DNA from: Enoplolaimus lenunculus
Lineage: Eukaryota; Nematoda; Enoplea; Enoplida; Thoracostomopsidae
Direction of reading: 5' to 3'
Assembly (NCBI GenBank): GCA_030248215.1
Contig: JASANG010000196.1
Location: 62,001 to 126,000 of the forward strand
Length of the DNA stretch: 64,000 nucleotides
The notes under the pieces were generated by a model that was not told where the DNA came from, ran no database searches, and saw only the letters and a list, made by a program, of their open reading frames with translations. Numbering within the stretch: position 1 is the stretch's first letter; the number at the start of each line of letters is the position of its first letter. Positions 29,096-41,216 of this stretch are shown here, one piece after another. The translations under genes were made by a program, and so were the position numbers.

Positions 29096-29440
29096 CAGGG
29101 TGCAACCGGAATTCCGGTTCCGATAAGAAATCCGGTATTTTCGGTATTGAAATTTGTTTTCTCATTCGAAAATTTATAAAAAATTGGCATATTATTCTAA
29201 CTTATTTATCTAAAATTGTACTAGCGTATATTACGTTTCTAAGTCAAAGTACATAATCTCTTAAAATTTTAATATATTTTGTGTTAATAAAGACATTCCC
29301 AAATAGCAGCAGTGTTTTTACGAAATATTTGGTGAAATTCGACTCTCAGTTAACGGCGAACAAATTTTGATTGTTGGTTGCGTAAAAAGGATATAGCGTC
29401 AGCTACTTTAATTTGAATCCGGATGTTACATCCGGTTAAA
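29096..29440. mobile_element. CAGGGTGCAACCGGAA-family element, right end unclear
   Basis: CAGGGTGCAACCGGAATTCC directly after a TATATA run; a CCGGATGTTACATCCGG hairpin near 29420 marks the approximate right end. Confidence 0.65.
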
Positions 29441-29682
29441 TTTTTAATGCAGACGGACTCTTAAAGATCATATTTCATGCTTAGTTCATCTCAATAGTCA
29501 ATTCCTGGTAATAGCGATTTCATGGAGTTTGATAAGAGCTACACTCAAAATAATATTTCTGATATTTAAGAAAAAATTTGAATCATATTCAAAATTTTAT
29601 GCTTAATATTCTGTTTTTGTTTCCGTTACTATACATTATGCTTCCAAGCTGTTGTAAATTTATTCCAGTTCAAGAGCAACGA

Positions 29683-29815
29683 GTAGAACAGGGCCATAAT
29701 AGTAGTAGTATAAGCATATTTGTAAGCCTAAGCCTAAACGTAAGCAATGAAATTTGTCTAAAGTTTAAAGCTTTGCTCTTTATGCTGTCCCGCGGAAAAT
29801 CGTTACATTACACTT
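29683..29815 (+). mobile_element. TTAGGC-bearing element, type A, eroded
   Basis: GTAGAACAGGGCCATAATAG left, CCTAAGCCTAAACG core, TGCTGTCCCGCGG right arm. Confidence 0.65.
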
Positions 29816-29817
29816 GA

Positions 29818-30025
29818 AATGTGTCTAGCACGTATCATCATTTGGTGATAGGTCTTGTCACTTTCGAACCACTGCATGCTGATTCACAAAATTCAGCACA
29901 TTTTTTGCATTTGATTTATTGCCACGGATGTACCAATTTTTAGTTTAACAACTGCAATTGTTAGTGAGTTAAAAAACCTATTACTAACTGATAATAGTTG
30001 CTATACACATTTGAGAATATGCGCC
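29818..30025. mobile_element. MITE, CCCATATTCTCAAATG family
   Basis: CGTATCATCATTTGGTGATAG left, CACATTTGAGAATATGCGCC right; the left tip is eroded. Confidence 0.75.
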
Positions 30026-30519
30026 CTAACATTTACATTAGCCGAATCCATAGGCAACTCTACAAAATGAAACATTGCTTGAAATAAGTTAAATATCAGT
30101 TTTTCGTTTCGACTATTTTTGCTATCCGTTTATACTCCCATGCTACTATAAATATGCCTAATTCATAGACAACTATACTGCTGATATAAGAAATATGAAA
30201 AAATTAAAAAAGTTTTGCCTACAGCGCAAAATTGATGTCAGTCTAAATTATTCTTAGGCAAATATACACTGTGAGAACGCGTAAGTCTGAGTTCAGTTTG
30301 GTTTATGTGTGTTTACACAAAGACTACGGCCGTTTTTACACTCGAGGCAAAGGTTGAACCGTGTATAAAGGTATATCTATTTTTGTATTCAGTGTTTTTA
30401 GGTTTAAAACAACTGAACTTGTAGTTCAAATTTGAAAATGTTTCGTTGATTTCAAGATTTTATGTTTAAAATCGTTTAGCTCAAAAAAACGGAAAAGTTT
30501 TAGCTCATATAACAAACAG

Positions 30520-31496
30520 CGCCCGTGAAAAGATTAGTTACCGAACAGTAGTATAAGCTTATTCCTATTGCTAAGCCTAAGCCTAAGCTTGCGCGTAAGA
30601 ATGAGCTTATATCTAAGCCGTAGCCCAGGTCTAAGCACAAAAAATTAGTCTAATGCGGGATTCACGATATAACCGGGGCAGGCGGGACACGGTTTGTCCC
30701 ATGTTGATTCGACATCAACGTTTAAATTCGGGCTCTTATATCGGGTCACCAGGCAAAACTCGAATGTCATATGACATTAGCTTACAAACCACGGCTCTCA
30801 AATAATCAATGTGTACAAAGGACGGTGTGTTACGTGACACTGTGGGACATCTAGGCGAATATTATATGAAATGCCAAAATTTAAAACTCGAATATCATAT
30901 ATATAACATTAGCTTACAAACCACCGCTCTCAAATGATCAATGTGTACAAACTATATACCGCGAATATCATATGATATGCCGATATTTCAGCGAATATCA
31001 TATGATATTCACCGGGACAGTGTGACCTTTGGGCACTAATAAATGAACAAAAAGTTGGAGGACACCGGTACAAATGTGCTTTAAATACCAAGTACACGCC
31101 TACAAATTGTTTCCGACACAAAATCGCTTAGAACCACAGCTTCAAAATTCAAAAATTCAAATTTCAAATTCTAGTATCGTGATATTCAACAGGACAATTT
31201 GGGTATGTTACCTCAAGTATGCAGACATTTGAAAATATGTCATATGATATTCGCAGACAATACCCCGAATATTATATGGTATTGAAGAACAATAGGTGAT
31301 CCACACATGATAATAGCAGACAAATACGAATTTTTGAATACGATATGTAGTGAATAAGGAGACAAAATGTTACCCAATAGTCTAATAGGGACAACACGTG
31401 TCCCAAGCTGCCCCGGTTATAACGTGAACCCCGCATAACGCTTAAGCTTACTCTATTGCAGTCCCGCAGAAAAACGTTCCGCCGCTAATTTTTATA
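30520..31496 (+). mobile_element. TTAGGC-bearing element (type A) split by a Harbinger-like MITE
   Basis: Left part has GAACAGTAGTATAAGC and CCTAAG units, right part AGCTTACTCTATTGCAGTCC and ACGTTCCG. The insert is 30654-31435. Confidence 0.8.
30654..31435. mobile_element. PIF/Harbinger-like MITE, copy 2
   Basis: TGCGGGATTCACGATATAAC to GGTTATAACGTGAACCCCGCA with TAA on both sides. About 130 bases longer than copy 1 because of an extra block of ATATCATATGATAT-type repeats. Confidence 0.85.
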
Positions 31497-31663
31497 TAGG
31501 CCGGAAACAGTATAATTTAAGAATGTTAACTTTAAACCATCTATAAATGTCCACATTGTTATACTAATAGAAATGCTGGAATTACATATCGCCTACCATT
31601 CACAGATCACAATTCGGTTTTCCCGTCGAATATTTGGGCTTTTAAAATCTTTGTTGATATTTT

Positions 31664-31815
31664 CCGCAATAGAATAAACTTAAGCTTTAGACTAAGTTTT
31701 TTGCTTGGCTTAGGCTTAGGCTTAGGCTTAGGAATAAACTCATACGCTTAGGCTTAGGCTTAGGCTTAGGAATAAGCTTATAATACTGTTACGGCCGTGT
31801 TCTTTACATTGGCCC
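31664..31815 (-). mobile_element. TTAGGC-bearing element, type A
   Basis: AATAGAATAAACTTAAGC, TTAGGC units in two blocks, AATACTGTTACGGCCGTG and TTTACATTGGCC. It ends about 120 bases upstream of the DEG/ENaC start codon, so it lies in the promoter region. Confidence 0.82.
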
Positions 31816-31933
31816 AATTTCTCAACCAAAATGCTATAAAAATAAATAAAATATAGAAAGCAACCAAATTACTCGTGTTTTAGAGACAACAACTGCTAAA
31901 CTTTAATACTTTACCAAATTTTATAATAAACAA

Positions 31934-32758
31934 ATGAATACAAAATCTCAGCGAATCTTAGACTATTTTTTCGAACATTCTACTCTTCATGGTATCCGTG
32001 ATTTTCACTCGTCGAAATCGACATTGCTCCGAGTATTTTGGCTTAGCTTAATCTTGATAGCTGTGGGCTCCGCTACTCACGGCTGCTACGGGATACTGAA
32101 ACAGTATCACCAGCGACCTTTGTACGTTTCTTATATTGTCCGCGACTCGAGTTCTCGGCAAACGCCTGATATTGTAATTTGTCCGTTTAACCGACTATCC
32201 AGACCATATTTAGTCGAAAATAATATTTCCGCAGATTTGGCTGAATATATTCAACTTTCATTCGGAATGTATCCTCCGTACAAGCTCAGCACCAACTTGC
32301 ATCGAATTTTCAACATTCGTTCAGATCGTGCTCTACGCTCGTTGCTCCGTGGGAAAAATTTAACATTTTCCCAGCTAATTGACGAAGCGTCCCTACCGTG
32401 TGAAAGTTTGATTCGGTACTGTTTCTCGCCAGCAATGCGTGGATACTATAATTGTTGCGCGACGGCGACTAATCTGCTCACAGGCGTGGGAAAATGCTAT
32501 CGGATCCGTGGGAACGTTCAAATTAGTTCCGGGTACGGATTCGGGAACACGATTATTATCGATATTCCACGGGCGTTGTATGCTCCCAGCGCGTCTAATT
32601 TGTTCAACGACGGGGTCAGTGTTAAGTTAGCTGAACAAGGCATGGGGGTTAGTTATGACTTAACGTTCGTTCCAAGCGGGGTTCATGCTTTGATTCCGTT
32701 ACGAGCGACGCAATATCAGTTTATGAACGATCCACCACGATATGAATGCATATCAAAG
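31934..32758 (+). CDS. DEG/ENaC exon 1 (N-terminus, TM1, first half of ectodomain)
   Basis: Starts at ATG 31934 and ends RYECISK with donor GTAAGC. A TTAGGC-bearing element begins about 35 bases into the intron. Confidence 0.9.
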
Positions 32759-35281
32759 GTAAGCTTGAGACATAATTGTGCGATTTACTTTTAGCGTCCA
32801 GGTTTCTGTTGGATCCATAAAAGAGTAGGTTTAGTTTCTAGATTACATTTTTTGCTTAGGCTTAAGCTTAAGCTTAGGCTTAGGCTTAGGTACACACTTT
32901 TGCAACGCTTAGGCATAGGATTAGGAATACGCTTAATCTACTGTTACGGCCCTAAAAGTAACATTGACCTGATCATTAGTAATAATGGTTTAACGCTTGT
33001 CTATGCTGAACCAGAGCTGCATGCTGTCCGCGAGTACCCGTGGGTACCCGCGAGTAAACGCGGGACAGGTAACAAAATATTGACGCGAGTAAAACCCGCG
33101 GGTAAACAATTTGAAAGTGTAGGAAAAAATTAGTAAATGTTTACCCACCTAAAACTTTATAAGGAACTTGACACCAGATATCGTATAACAACTTGAATTT
33201 TTAAACTGTTTTTACCGTGTTAGAGATAAATAAGTAGCGAGTAAACGTCAATGCACTGTAAAATTGCAAAATTGTGTTGAACGCAGATTTAATAGTCGGG
33301 TAAACGCGGGTAACGGTAAAGGAATTTTGAGCGGGTAAAGGCTAAAGAAACTGCGCAGATATACCGCGGGTAAAAAAATAGAATTGCCGCAGGTAAAGCG
33401 CAGCGCAGGTACAAAATCATTACCCATTTAGTGGTTAGAGGCGTATTAAAAAGGGCGAGCCAATGTATAGAACACGGCCGGAACAGTAGTATAAGCATAT
33501 ACCTAAGCCTAAAGCCTAAACCTAAACCTATCCGAAAACAGTCTTAACCTTACGCTTAATACTCTATTACAGTTGTGCCGAAAAACGTTCCGGTCCTGTT
33601 CTATACATGGGCCAAAATGGCAATATATATCCTCCCAAAATTTCTGGAGACACTATAAGAATACTTGTTAAAGCATTATCACCTGGATTTACAATTATGG
33701 AAGCCATAAAATTGTTTCGTTGGGTAGGTTTGAATCGAAAACACACATGAGTTGTTGTTCGAATTACATACAATTTCAACTGAAATCTATTTTCTGGTGT
33801 TCAGTGTATCCGATAAGCTAATACGCCTTGGTTTGAGAAATTGTACGACTCAGACGAGCAAGTTGTTCTTTTGGATTAATATATTTCACAAATCCACATG
33901 CAGTGTTCTGTTTACTACGCTAAAACGATTTGGAAACGCCGTCATTAGTAGTTAGAGTATTTGACAAATCGACCCTTACCAGCGAGCCGGGGGCCCACAG
34001 ACAGAGTGGAGTAGGAACGGAGGTTAACCCTCTACACTGCAAAAATGGTGAGTCAAATTGACACTCTTCGAAATCGGCTCTACGGGAATACACAAACTGA
34101 GTCAACTTCGACTCCGCCAGTTAAACGTGCGACTAAGTGAGAGTCAAATTTGACTGTGGCGGAGTGGAATTTGACTCAGTTTGTGTAGACCGTAGCTCCA
34201 CCTAAGCTTGCAAGGTCATTTGTGTAATCTTGAATGCCCAACCTGAAAAATTTTCAGCCATACCTCCATCATGTTAAGCTGATTGCGGACTTGGAGCGAG
34301 CGTAGCTATTGAGAAATCGTCTGAGAATTGTAATATCCACACAAGCGCTTTTGTAAACCATAGAAGCGCTTGTCTCTAAAAAATTTTCACTGAAATTAAA
34401 AAATATTCAGGTTGAAACCACGTACTCGCCACACGTTTGCTTCGACGAATGTGTGTTCCGTCGAGCAAAACAGCATTGCCGTTGCGCTCATTTAGCGACC
34501 CGAGGCTCACACGAATACCCGCCGTGCATGCCGCGTGAACTTCACGGCTGCCTCTACCGCCGGACTCAACTCTACTCAAAAGAGTACGAAAACCGCACTC
34601 AAGGGCAAACCATATTCCAAGCGTGCCGTAAACGTTGCCGACCCGCGTGTTCGTACTGGGAATATCAACCCACGGTATCGTACGCAAAATTCCCTCAAGT
34701 TTTAAAACAAGCTAACTTTGCTGATGGACTAAATTTGTCAGTGGCGAATCTGACCCTCACAAACGATAGTATTATACTCGACGTATTCTACGAACGTCTC
34801 GAGTACACTCTAATTCAACATTTATACTCAATGACTCCACAGCAAGTAATTAGTAACCTCGGTGGTCAACTCGGGTTATGGGTCGGGGGCAGTATATTGA
34901 CGGTAGTTCAAATTGTTGTCTTTTGTGCGTCATATGCGTGGGAAAATGTTCAAAAGCGTAAAATTGCTAAATATCGCAACAGGCTACGCTTTGATGCACG
35001 CCGGGACGCTACTATATTTGACACAGGGGGGTCAACAGATAATTTAGATGCAAATGTTATAGATCGGCCAAGAACGTTTAGTACTAAATTCGTCATACCG
35101 CAAGAAAAAATGGCGTCATCATCTCAAATGCCTGAATGCGACTGTCATAAAGATAATTATTCTAAATTGACAAAATTTCCTAAATTTGCCACAATATTAA
35201 AGCCTGATTGCAAACGAGCAAAATTGCATAAAATTTCAACAAAAACAACTGCGGCAACAGCAACAGAAACAGCAGCAACAA

Positions 35282-35316
<35 letters not shown>

Positions 35317-35799
35317 CCAACAACAACAACAACAACAACAACAACCACTGCAGCAACCGCGAAATACCAGGCTGAATATAAAAAATATGGTATGGAATTA
35401 GTGAAGAAAATGAACAGATTTCAAGATCAAGATCCCGGATCGGGTACAAATTGTAGGGATATTACGGTAGATTACACGGTGACAAGTGCACAATTGTCAA
35501 GGGCCACACTTGCACGGGGCAACCGTACACCTGAAACGTCTGCACGAACCAATGACAGTCGGATTACGGCCAGTTTAGACCGCATCGAAAGCTGCGAATG
35601 TTGTGGTGAACCGTTGAATACAAACAATTCGTCTGAATTCGAGCCAATCAGCGTGCGACACGTCAACGATCGGAAGCGAAACGACGATGACGAAATTGAA
35701 AATATCGAAAATGTAAACAAACATTGGCCGGTGTCGACGACTTTTTTGCAAAATAATCGTTTGAAGTTGTTGACCGGTTGCGATGAGACTACTTTATGA
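31934..35799 (+). CDS. DEG/ENaC sodium channel subunit (degenerin-like)
   Basis: Two exons, 31934-32758 and 34411-35799, joined in phase 0, give 737 residues. Amiloride-sensitive trimeric cation channels of this family sit in the plasma membrane of neurons, muscle or epithelia. Visible landmarks: N-terminal HG gating motif (residues 19-20), TM1 about 31-51, post-TM1 DIVICPFNRL, cysteine-rich extracellular domain with NCC and GKCYRI, then CFDECVFRR, CRPACSYWEY, and TM2 with the GGS (GxS) selectivity filter near 434-436, preceded by NLGGQLGLWV. The cytoplasmic tail is long and carries a Thr-rich run coded by ACA repeats. The ATG is chosen because it gives the usual short cytoplasmic N-terminus before TM1. 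The exact paralogue (ASIC-, DEL- or MEC-like) and the gating stimulus cannot be told. Confidence 0.92.
32794..32968 (-). mobile_element. TTAGGC-bearing element, type B
   Basis: GTCCAGGTTTCTGTTGG, AGAGTAGGTTTAG, TTAGGC core, ACGCTTAATCTACTGTTACG and AAAGTAACATTG. In the DEG/ENaC intron, 35 bases past the donor. Confidence 0.82.
33458..33613 (+). mobile_element. TTAGGC-bearing element, type A
   Basis: AGCCAATGTATAGAACACGG left and CCTGTTCTATACATGGGCC right, inverted partners. Degenerate CCTAAA core. In the DEG/ENaC intron. Confidence 0.82.
34035..34190. mobile_element. GAGTC-family MITE, right end truncated
   Basis: Left end CACTGCAAAAATGGTGAGTC after TA; stops at TTTGTGTAGAC without the right arm. 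In the DEG/ENaC intron. Confidence 0.75.
34411..35799 (+). CDS. DEG/ENaC exon 2 (second half of ectodomain, TM2, tail)
   Basis: Acceptor AAATATTCAG; the frame starts VETTYSPHVCFDEC upstream of the first ATG at 34453, so the exon is longer than the ATG-initiated ORF. Stop TGA at 35797-35799. Confidence 0.92.
35271..35345 (+). repeat. ACA trinucleotide microsatellite in DEG/ENaC coding sequence
   Basis: Nearly pure ACA repeat in frame, giving a run of threonines with rare Pro interruptions in the cytoplasmic tail. Such tracts vary in length between alleles without shifting the frame. Confidence 0.9.
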
Positions 35800-35925
35800 A
35801 GCATCGTCGGCTTTCAGAGATTGAAAATTTTTCTCGGCCGACTGTCGGTCGACAGTCAAATTTTTATCGTTCATTGATTTTTTCTAATCAGAATTTTGTT
35901 ACTTTAATAGTTCGAAACTGAAGTG

Positions 35926-35931
35926 AATAAA
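35926..35931 (+). promoter_or_regulatory. Polyadenylation signal AATAAA of DEG/ENaC gene
   Basis: First AATAAA after the stop codon, about 127 bases downstream. Confidence 0.5.
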
Positions 35932-35971
35932 AGTAAGCATCGGCAGCATTTTACTGACGACTGGCAGATAC

Positions 35972-36078
35972 GATAAGCCTAAGCTTAAAGCCTAAGCAAA
36001 ACAATGTAATCTAGAATCTAAACCTACTGTTTTACAGACCCACCAGAAACCTGGACGGCCTTTCAAGTAACATGGGCC
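35972..36078 (+). mobile_element. TTAGGC-bearing element, type B, left end lost
   Basis: CCTAAG remnants, AATCTAGAATCTAAACC, CCCACCAGAAACCTGGAC and AAGTAACATGGGCC. Confidence 0.75.
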
Positions 36079-36222
36079 AAAATAACGATTACAGTATAGC
36101 AAAACGTTATCTGCTCAATTACTAGCATTTTTAAGCTAAATACATCTGACTTGAAATATGGGTTAAATTTACCTTTCAGTTAAAAATAAAACATCAGCCT
36201 TCGCTGAAGAGTTTAAAAATAA

Positions 36223-36637
36223 TGCCACATGTTACTTTTAGGACCGCCCGGTTTTCTCGCACGACTGTAATATTGTAGGATTAGATTTAAGCCAAATTTT
36301 TGCTTAAGCGTACACTGTAAAAAATGGTGAGTCAAATTGACTCTCTGGGAAATTACTAGGCTTGTCCTGACTACACAAACAGATTCAAAATTCGAATCCG
36401 CCAGAGTCAAATTCGACTCACTGAGCGTTTCAGTGAACCGAATTTCACTCAGGCAGAGTCGAATTTTCACTCAGTTTGTGTAGTCAGGACAAGCCTAGTT
36501 ATTTCGCAGAGAGTCAATTTGACTCACCATTTTTTGCAGTGTAGGCTACACGTACGCTTAGGATTAATGCATATTTTGACACTTAGGCTTAAGAGTATAT
36601 TTTTGTGTATTGTTACGACCCTAAAAATAACATCGGC
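36223..36637 (-). mobile_element. TTAGGC-bearing element, type B-like, host of a nested MITE
   Basis: GCCACATGTTACTTTTAGG left and CGACCCTAAAAATAACATCGG right are inverted ends; the core has degenerate TTAGGC; 36313-36541 is a later insertion. Confidence 0.75.
36313..36541. mobile_element. GAGTC-family MITE nested in a TTAGGC element
   Basis: CACTGTAAAAAATGGTGAGTC to CCATTTTTTGCAGTG, flanked by TA on both sides, inserted in the TTAGGC-bearing element at 36223-36637. Confidence 0.88.
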
Positions 36638-36835
36638 TAAAGTTAGGGATATATAAGTTTTATTGCAGAGTAAAATAAAGTTGAGCTTTAACCCCTTCTC
36701 ACATTGAGTTGCCTGTAGGCAACTCAGCGCAGTGTATATACGTTAAATAGCATATATCGCACCGTGTTTATCAACTGCAACACGTATACATAGTACTAAA
36801 TCACCACAAGACGTGAGAGCCCCCTCGGGCTCGAG

Positions 36836-36910
36836 CGTCAAGCTCCGATAGCTGAGTGGTGATGATATACCACTCCCACTCCAGTCACTGGAGTTCGAAT
36901 CCTAGCATAA
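36836..36910 (+). repeat. tRNA-like sequence
   Basis: GATAGCTGAGTGGTGATG (A box) and GGAGTTCGAATCCTAGC (B box). The acceptor arms are unclear, so it is probably SINE-derived. Confidence 0.45.
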
Positions 36911-37183
36911 AAGTAGGTCTCTGGGGAAATAGAAAATATTCACGTGAGAAAGGGTTAAAATTTAAAGCAGAACCTTGCATTATCGCTCAAGCTTTTATGA
37001 TAAAGACAAATAAACGTTTAATTCAACGGATATTTGCAATAGTAACGAAAAATGGCGGAGCGTGAATAAAAAATAAATAACAGTCCGTAACTGGATCAAC
37101 AATAAGTAGATCCATAAAAATTCGCGCAGCCGGAGGTGAAACAATAAACGAACAACCACATTCATGTTATATAATTTACTGTA

Positions 37184-37466
37184 CTGTATTGATCCGAATA
37201 AGAGGGGGACTCATATTTATTTGGCCCCTGAGCGATAAAAGGTTATACTTAGGAATGTACTTTCATAATTTAAGTACGCTTTAAAGTTTCGAACTCAAAT
37301 TATTTGGCCCTGGAGACATTTATGTGCTACCATTAGGGTCAATTGACATTTGTGGACTCTTATTAGGGTTTAGGGACTCTATCAGCTTATGGACTCTTAT
37401 TAGGGAGACGGACTCCTATTGATTCGGACCCAAAATGGGGACCAACTCTTATTCGGGTCAATACAG
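37184..37466. mobile_element. MITE, CTGTA/TACAG family, short copy
   Basis: Ends CTGTATTGATCCGAATAAG and CTTATTCGGGTCAATACAG, flanked by TA. Shorter than the 17619 copy and in the opposite internal orientation. Confidence 0.88.
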
Positions 37467-37924
37467 TATTAAGAAAATATAAATATTGTCAAAGGCTTTG
37501 AGTGTGTCTTTTATAGGTGTATAAACAATTTAACTTCGAAAATTGTCCAAAATTTACAACCACAGTTGACCGAATGACGCAATATTGCCGAAGTTTTACC
37601 GTAGCCAGAAGTCGATTTTCAGTCGTAGCCTGAGGTAGGCGTCTGATTATGTCCTGAGTATTTTGTCTAAAATATTTTTCACTCCTAGTTAAGCCGAAAG
37701 CGATAAAAATTAAAAGAAATTCTAATTCTAAACGGCGAACGTTGCTCTAGTTAACAGCCGTGGTTACCCGCAGGACTGGAATATGCTGAAATGCAAAACT
37801 AATCACTGCCGCAGCCATATTTTTATTAGATCGGTTGAGACAGTTTCAAGCTTTTTGTTTTAGCGGGAGAGTGGGGGCACCCAGAACAGCTTCAAGCCTG
37901 GGACAGCTTCGAGCAAATGTTTTC
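37467..37924. other. Intergenic DNA, nothing recognised
   Basis: No domain, splice pair or repeat match seen. Confidence 0.4.
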
Positions 37925-38341
37925 GATGGGGGACTGATATTTATTTGGCCTCTAGAGAGGGTACCCCCCTGTTATTCGATTACGGACTTAATTGTCAACC
38001 CGCCCTCCACTACCCTTCGTTACTGATATATATTCGGTATTGCAATTATCTGTTGACTTAAACGTTTTTACCTTGTATCAAAAGTCTGAGCGATAATGCA
38101 AGGTTACACATTGGAATGACTTTCAAAACTTAAGTGGGCCAGATTCGAACTCAACTTTTTTTGATCCTGGAGTCATTTATTCGCTACAATTAGGGAAAGT
38201 TGACATTTATGGACTCTAAATAAAGTTTAGGGACTCTCCTATTACGGAATCTTATTAGGGATACGGACTCCAATTGATTGGGACTCAAAATGAGGACCCC
38301 CTCTTATTACACATCCTCTTATTCGGTTCACTACACTACAG
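37925..38341. mobile_element. MITE, CTGTA/TACAG family, left end lost
   Basis: Interior blocks (GGACTGATATTTATTTGG, CCTGGAGTCATTTAT) and right end TTCGGTTCACTACA match the family; the left inverted repeat is missing. Confidence 0.75.
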
Positions 38342-39689
38342 ATCGTGCCAAACCAACCTTATCAGCTCCATAAATCGACAAGATTCAAATTTTATTCACA
38401 AACACATACACTGTGAAACTTGCGAATCACCTGAGAACAACCCAACAAAAATAAATGTTACACAAGAACACAGTAACGGTACATAAAGCACAAAATTATG
38501 TTAAAAATCCAACGCTATTTTAAACTTTTCTGCGCTTAGGTTTAAAAAATCTTTCAAAACACTTCTTTGTAAATTGGGGAACTCTAAAATAAATTCAACC
38601 GATATTGGACGCTTTTAGCGCTTGTCAAAACATTATTCTGTTGTTTTGAAACGATTCGGTAAACAACTTTAACAAAACAGTTCAAACAAACTTTGGAATT
38701 TTTCACAGAAACGCCCATACGATACGAAATTCAGGCACCTTTTACACTAAGCGTTTAAACTAGCAAGTTTAAGTGTTCTCAACTAACGAGGCCATAATTT
38801 TTACCGGGCCGGAGCAAGAGTCACGGGCCCCGAGGACAGCGGTTCAAAACGGTTCACAATAATGGCTGTACAAATTTGATTCAAATGAAACAGAAATATA
38901 TTTATTTCAACCTTAAATTCCGTCTAAATTATCAACGAAATCAGATTCAAGAGTAATCGGAATTTACGAAAAACTCACTAAATACATTTAAACTTTTAAG
39001 GATCTGATAATTTCTGGCTCTGCCAAAACACCGTATGGTTTGGGCCGGCCCCCAAGGCCCGACACCAAGACACGTCTTCTTTCAACTATCGAGTGTTTCT
39101 TTGAGTACTACCGCATCAGTTAATGTTTAATGTGCAGTAAAAAAGTATCATTCCGCAAAAAAACATTGGCCCACCCAAAATATTAAAAAATTAGTAAAAA
39201 CAATGTATATGTGGATATACATCCATCGGCGTAGGTACAGAATCTGCACGCCAGTAGGAATTAAATGAATAGCAGTCCATTCTATAGGTCTCGATGCCAC
39301 GAATATAACGGTACCATTTTTACATTTGCATGATAAACGGTTCAAAAGTTATGGACCACAGCTCAGGTGAGAAGGTTTAAGCATTACCAGGTTTATTTAT
39401 TCTGCAAATATTTAAGGCGGTTGTACACATTTAATATACATCGTAAAAAGTTAAAACTTAAAGCGCCATAACTTTTAAACTACTAGCCCAGCAGCCCTAG
39501 TACCGCACTACGACAAGATCTATGAAAAAGCCACTTTTCATTAAATCCCTAGGAGGATCCATATTCCGTATTACCGCCGTATATATGTCGTAGGCCAATC
39601 TGCTATTGAACTTATAGACCAATCAGATTTGATTATTTGGACAGACGCAATACCGTTAACCAATCAGCGTTGATATCGGATCACTGTTG
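38342..39689. other. Intergenic DNA with a repeat shared with 24.8 kb
   Basis: 39180-39560 is the partner of 24765-25130. A block ATATATGTCGTAGGCCAATC at 39580 also recurs near 12993. No gene seen. Confidence 0.45.
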
Positions 39690-40014
39690 TTTTGCGAAAC
39701 GACTTAGTACTTAAGTACAGACTAAGTATATAATTGGTAAACTATTTTGGCCGTTTTTAAAAGCGTACTAAGTTTAGTAAATACTTAAGTCACTAACTAA
39801 ATTTGATATACTGCAAATTAACCGCTCAGGCATACTAACCGTTGTGTAATTGAAATTGTACTCATGATGCCTCCTTAATATAAAGCAAAACTCTTAGACC
39901 GCTATTTGGCACTTCTTTGGTTTTGCTCGAAAATTTATGTACTTACTTAAGTCGGCGACTAAGGTAATTACTTAAGTATAACTTAAGTAAATACTTAAGT
40001 AAAATTTCAGAAAC
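39690..40014. mobile_element. Foldback element rich in ACTTAAGT
   Basis: GTACTTAAGTACAGACTAAG near the left and repeated ACTTAAGTA blocks near the right form long inverted arms, with GTTTTGCGAAAC and TTTCAGAAAC at the tips. Confidence 0.6.
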
Positions 40015-40835
40015 CCAGCCAGTATCTCTTACAAGGTATATATATATGTTAATTTACAATAAAAACCACATCTGTAAAACTATTTAAATTATCGTTACAA
40101 ATATTCAGTTCTCTTCCTACTTCCACGTCTTCAAATCCAAAATACTATATGAGATACTATATATGTAGAAATGTATACATACATACATACACACATACAT
40201 ATTGTATACATACAAATATAGCTGTAAGCATACAATACCTATATTCAACCACGCTAGCCACCAATTATACCTATACCCCCAAACATGCGGCTCTGCCCTA
40301 AACAAACAACCACACTTCACCACCATTAGCGCACCATTTATCTGTCCCGAAGCTACTAACCCCATCGCATCCAGCAAAAATACAGCTTCAAATCCTCAAC
40401 TGCAGCAGCAAACCCAAATCATTTCTCACCATGAGAGTCCCGTGCGATCCACAACAGTATAAAAAGAGTCACGTCGGATGGGAGCTGCTATGGTCCGAGT
40501 GACGACTCCCATGGAACAATCGGCTGTTCAACTGAACAAATTACGTCCGTTCACAGAGCCTACAACAGCGCCTACCAGATAGTAGTTTTTCGATTGTCAA
40601 ACAATTAAAAACAAAAAAAACCGTTTTAATTTCACATTTGTATGCCATATGGTGGATGTTGAAGTACTCGTTGTTTACATATATACATATATACATACAT
40701 ACATACATACCCAACACTTACTTAAAATAAATACATGCGTACACCCGCCAACATCAAATTACATCAATAGTCATGAGGGTCCATGCATAGAATAGCGCCG
40801 GAACCTTAGTATAAGTGTATTCCTAAGCCTAAGCC

Positions 40836-41216
40836 CAATGGCGGATACACGGGGGGGGCACCCCGGCCGTGGCCCCCCAACAGCATCTCGCCAAAATTTA
40901 TATAGTGTCTATTGCTGTTCTACGCTGTTTATTTCTCTGTTTTATACACAATAGTATAAGCACGCTTTAAAGTTTCTTGGCCCTGGAGTCATTTATGCGC
41001 TACAATTAGGGATAATACACATTTATGGAGTCTAAACAAGGGTTTAAGGGCTCTACCCGCTTACGGATTCATATTAGCGATACGGACTCCTATTAATTGG
41101 GACTCAAAATGGGGACCCCCCTCTTATTTGGGTCCCTACAGTATGGGTCAAAAATAAGTTTATTACCTCTGAAATTTTGCCCCCCCCCCCATTTTGAGAT
41201 CCTGGATCCGCCACTG
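40836..41216. mobile_element. hAT-like MITE nested in the TTAGGC element
   Basis: Ends CAATGGCGGATACACGG and CCTGGATCCGCCACTG are inverted partners. The eight bases CCTAAGCC lie directly on both sides, an 8-bp duplication as made by hAT transposons; because the target is itself a repeat, part of that match could be chance. It contains the fragment at 40955-41141. Confidence 0.8.
40955..41141. mobile_element. MITE, CTGTA/TACAG family, fragment inside a hAT-like MITE
   Basis: From CACGCTTTAAAGTTTC to GGGTCCCTACAG followed by TA; lies inside the element at 40836-41216. Confidence 0.75.

Noticed and set aside
35157-35449. Minus-strand valine/leucine-rich frames
   Set aside because: Antisense of the ACA repeat in the DEG/ENaC exon.
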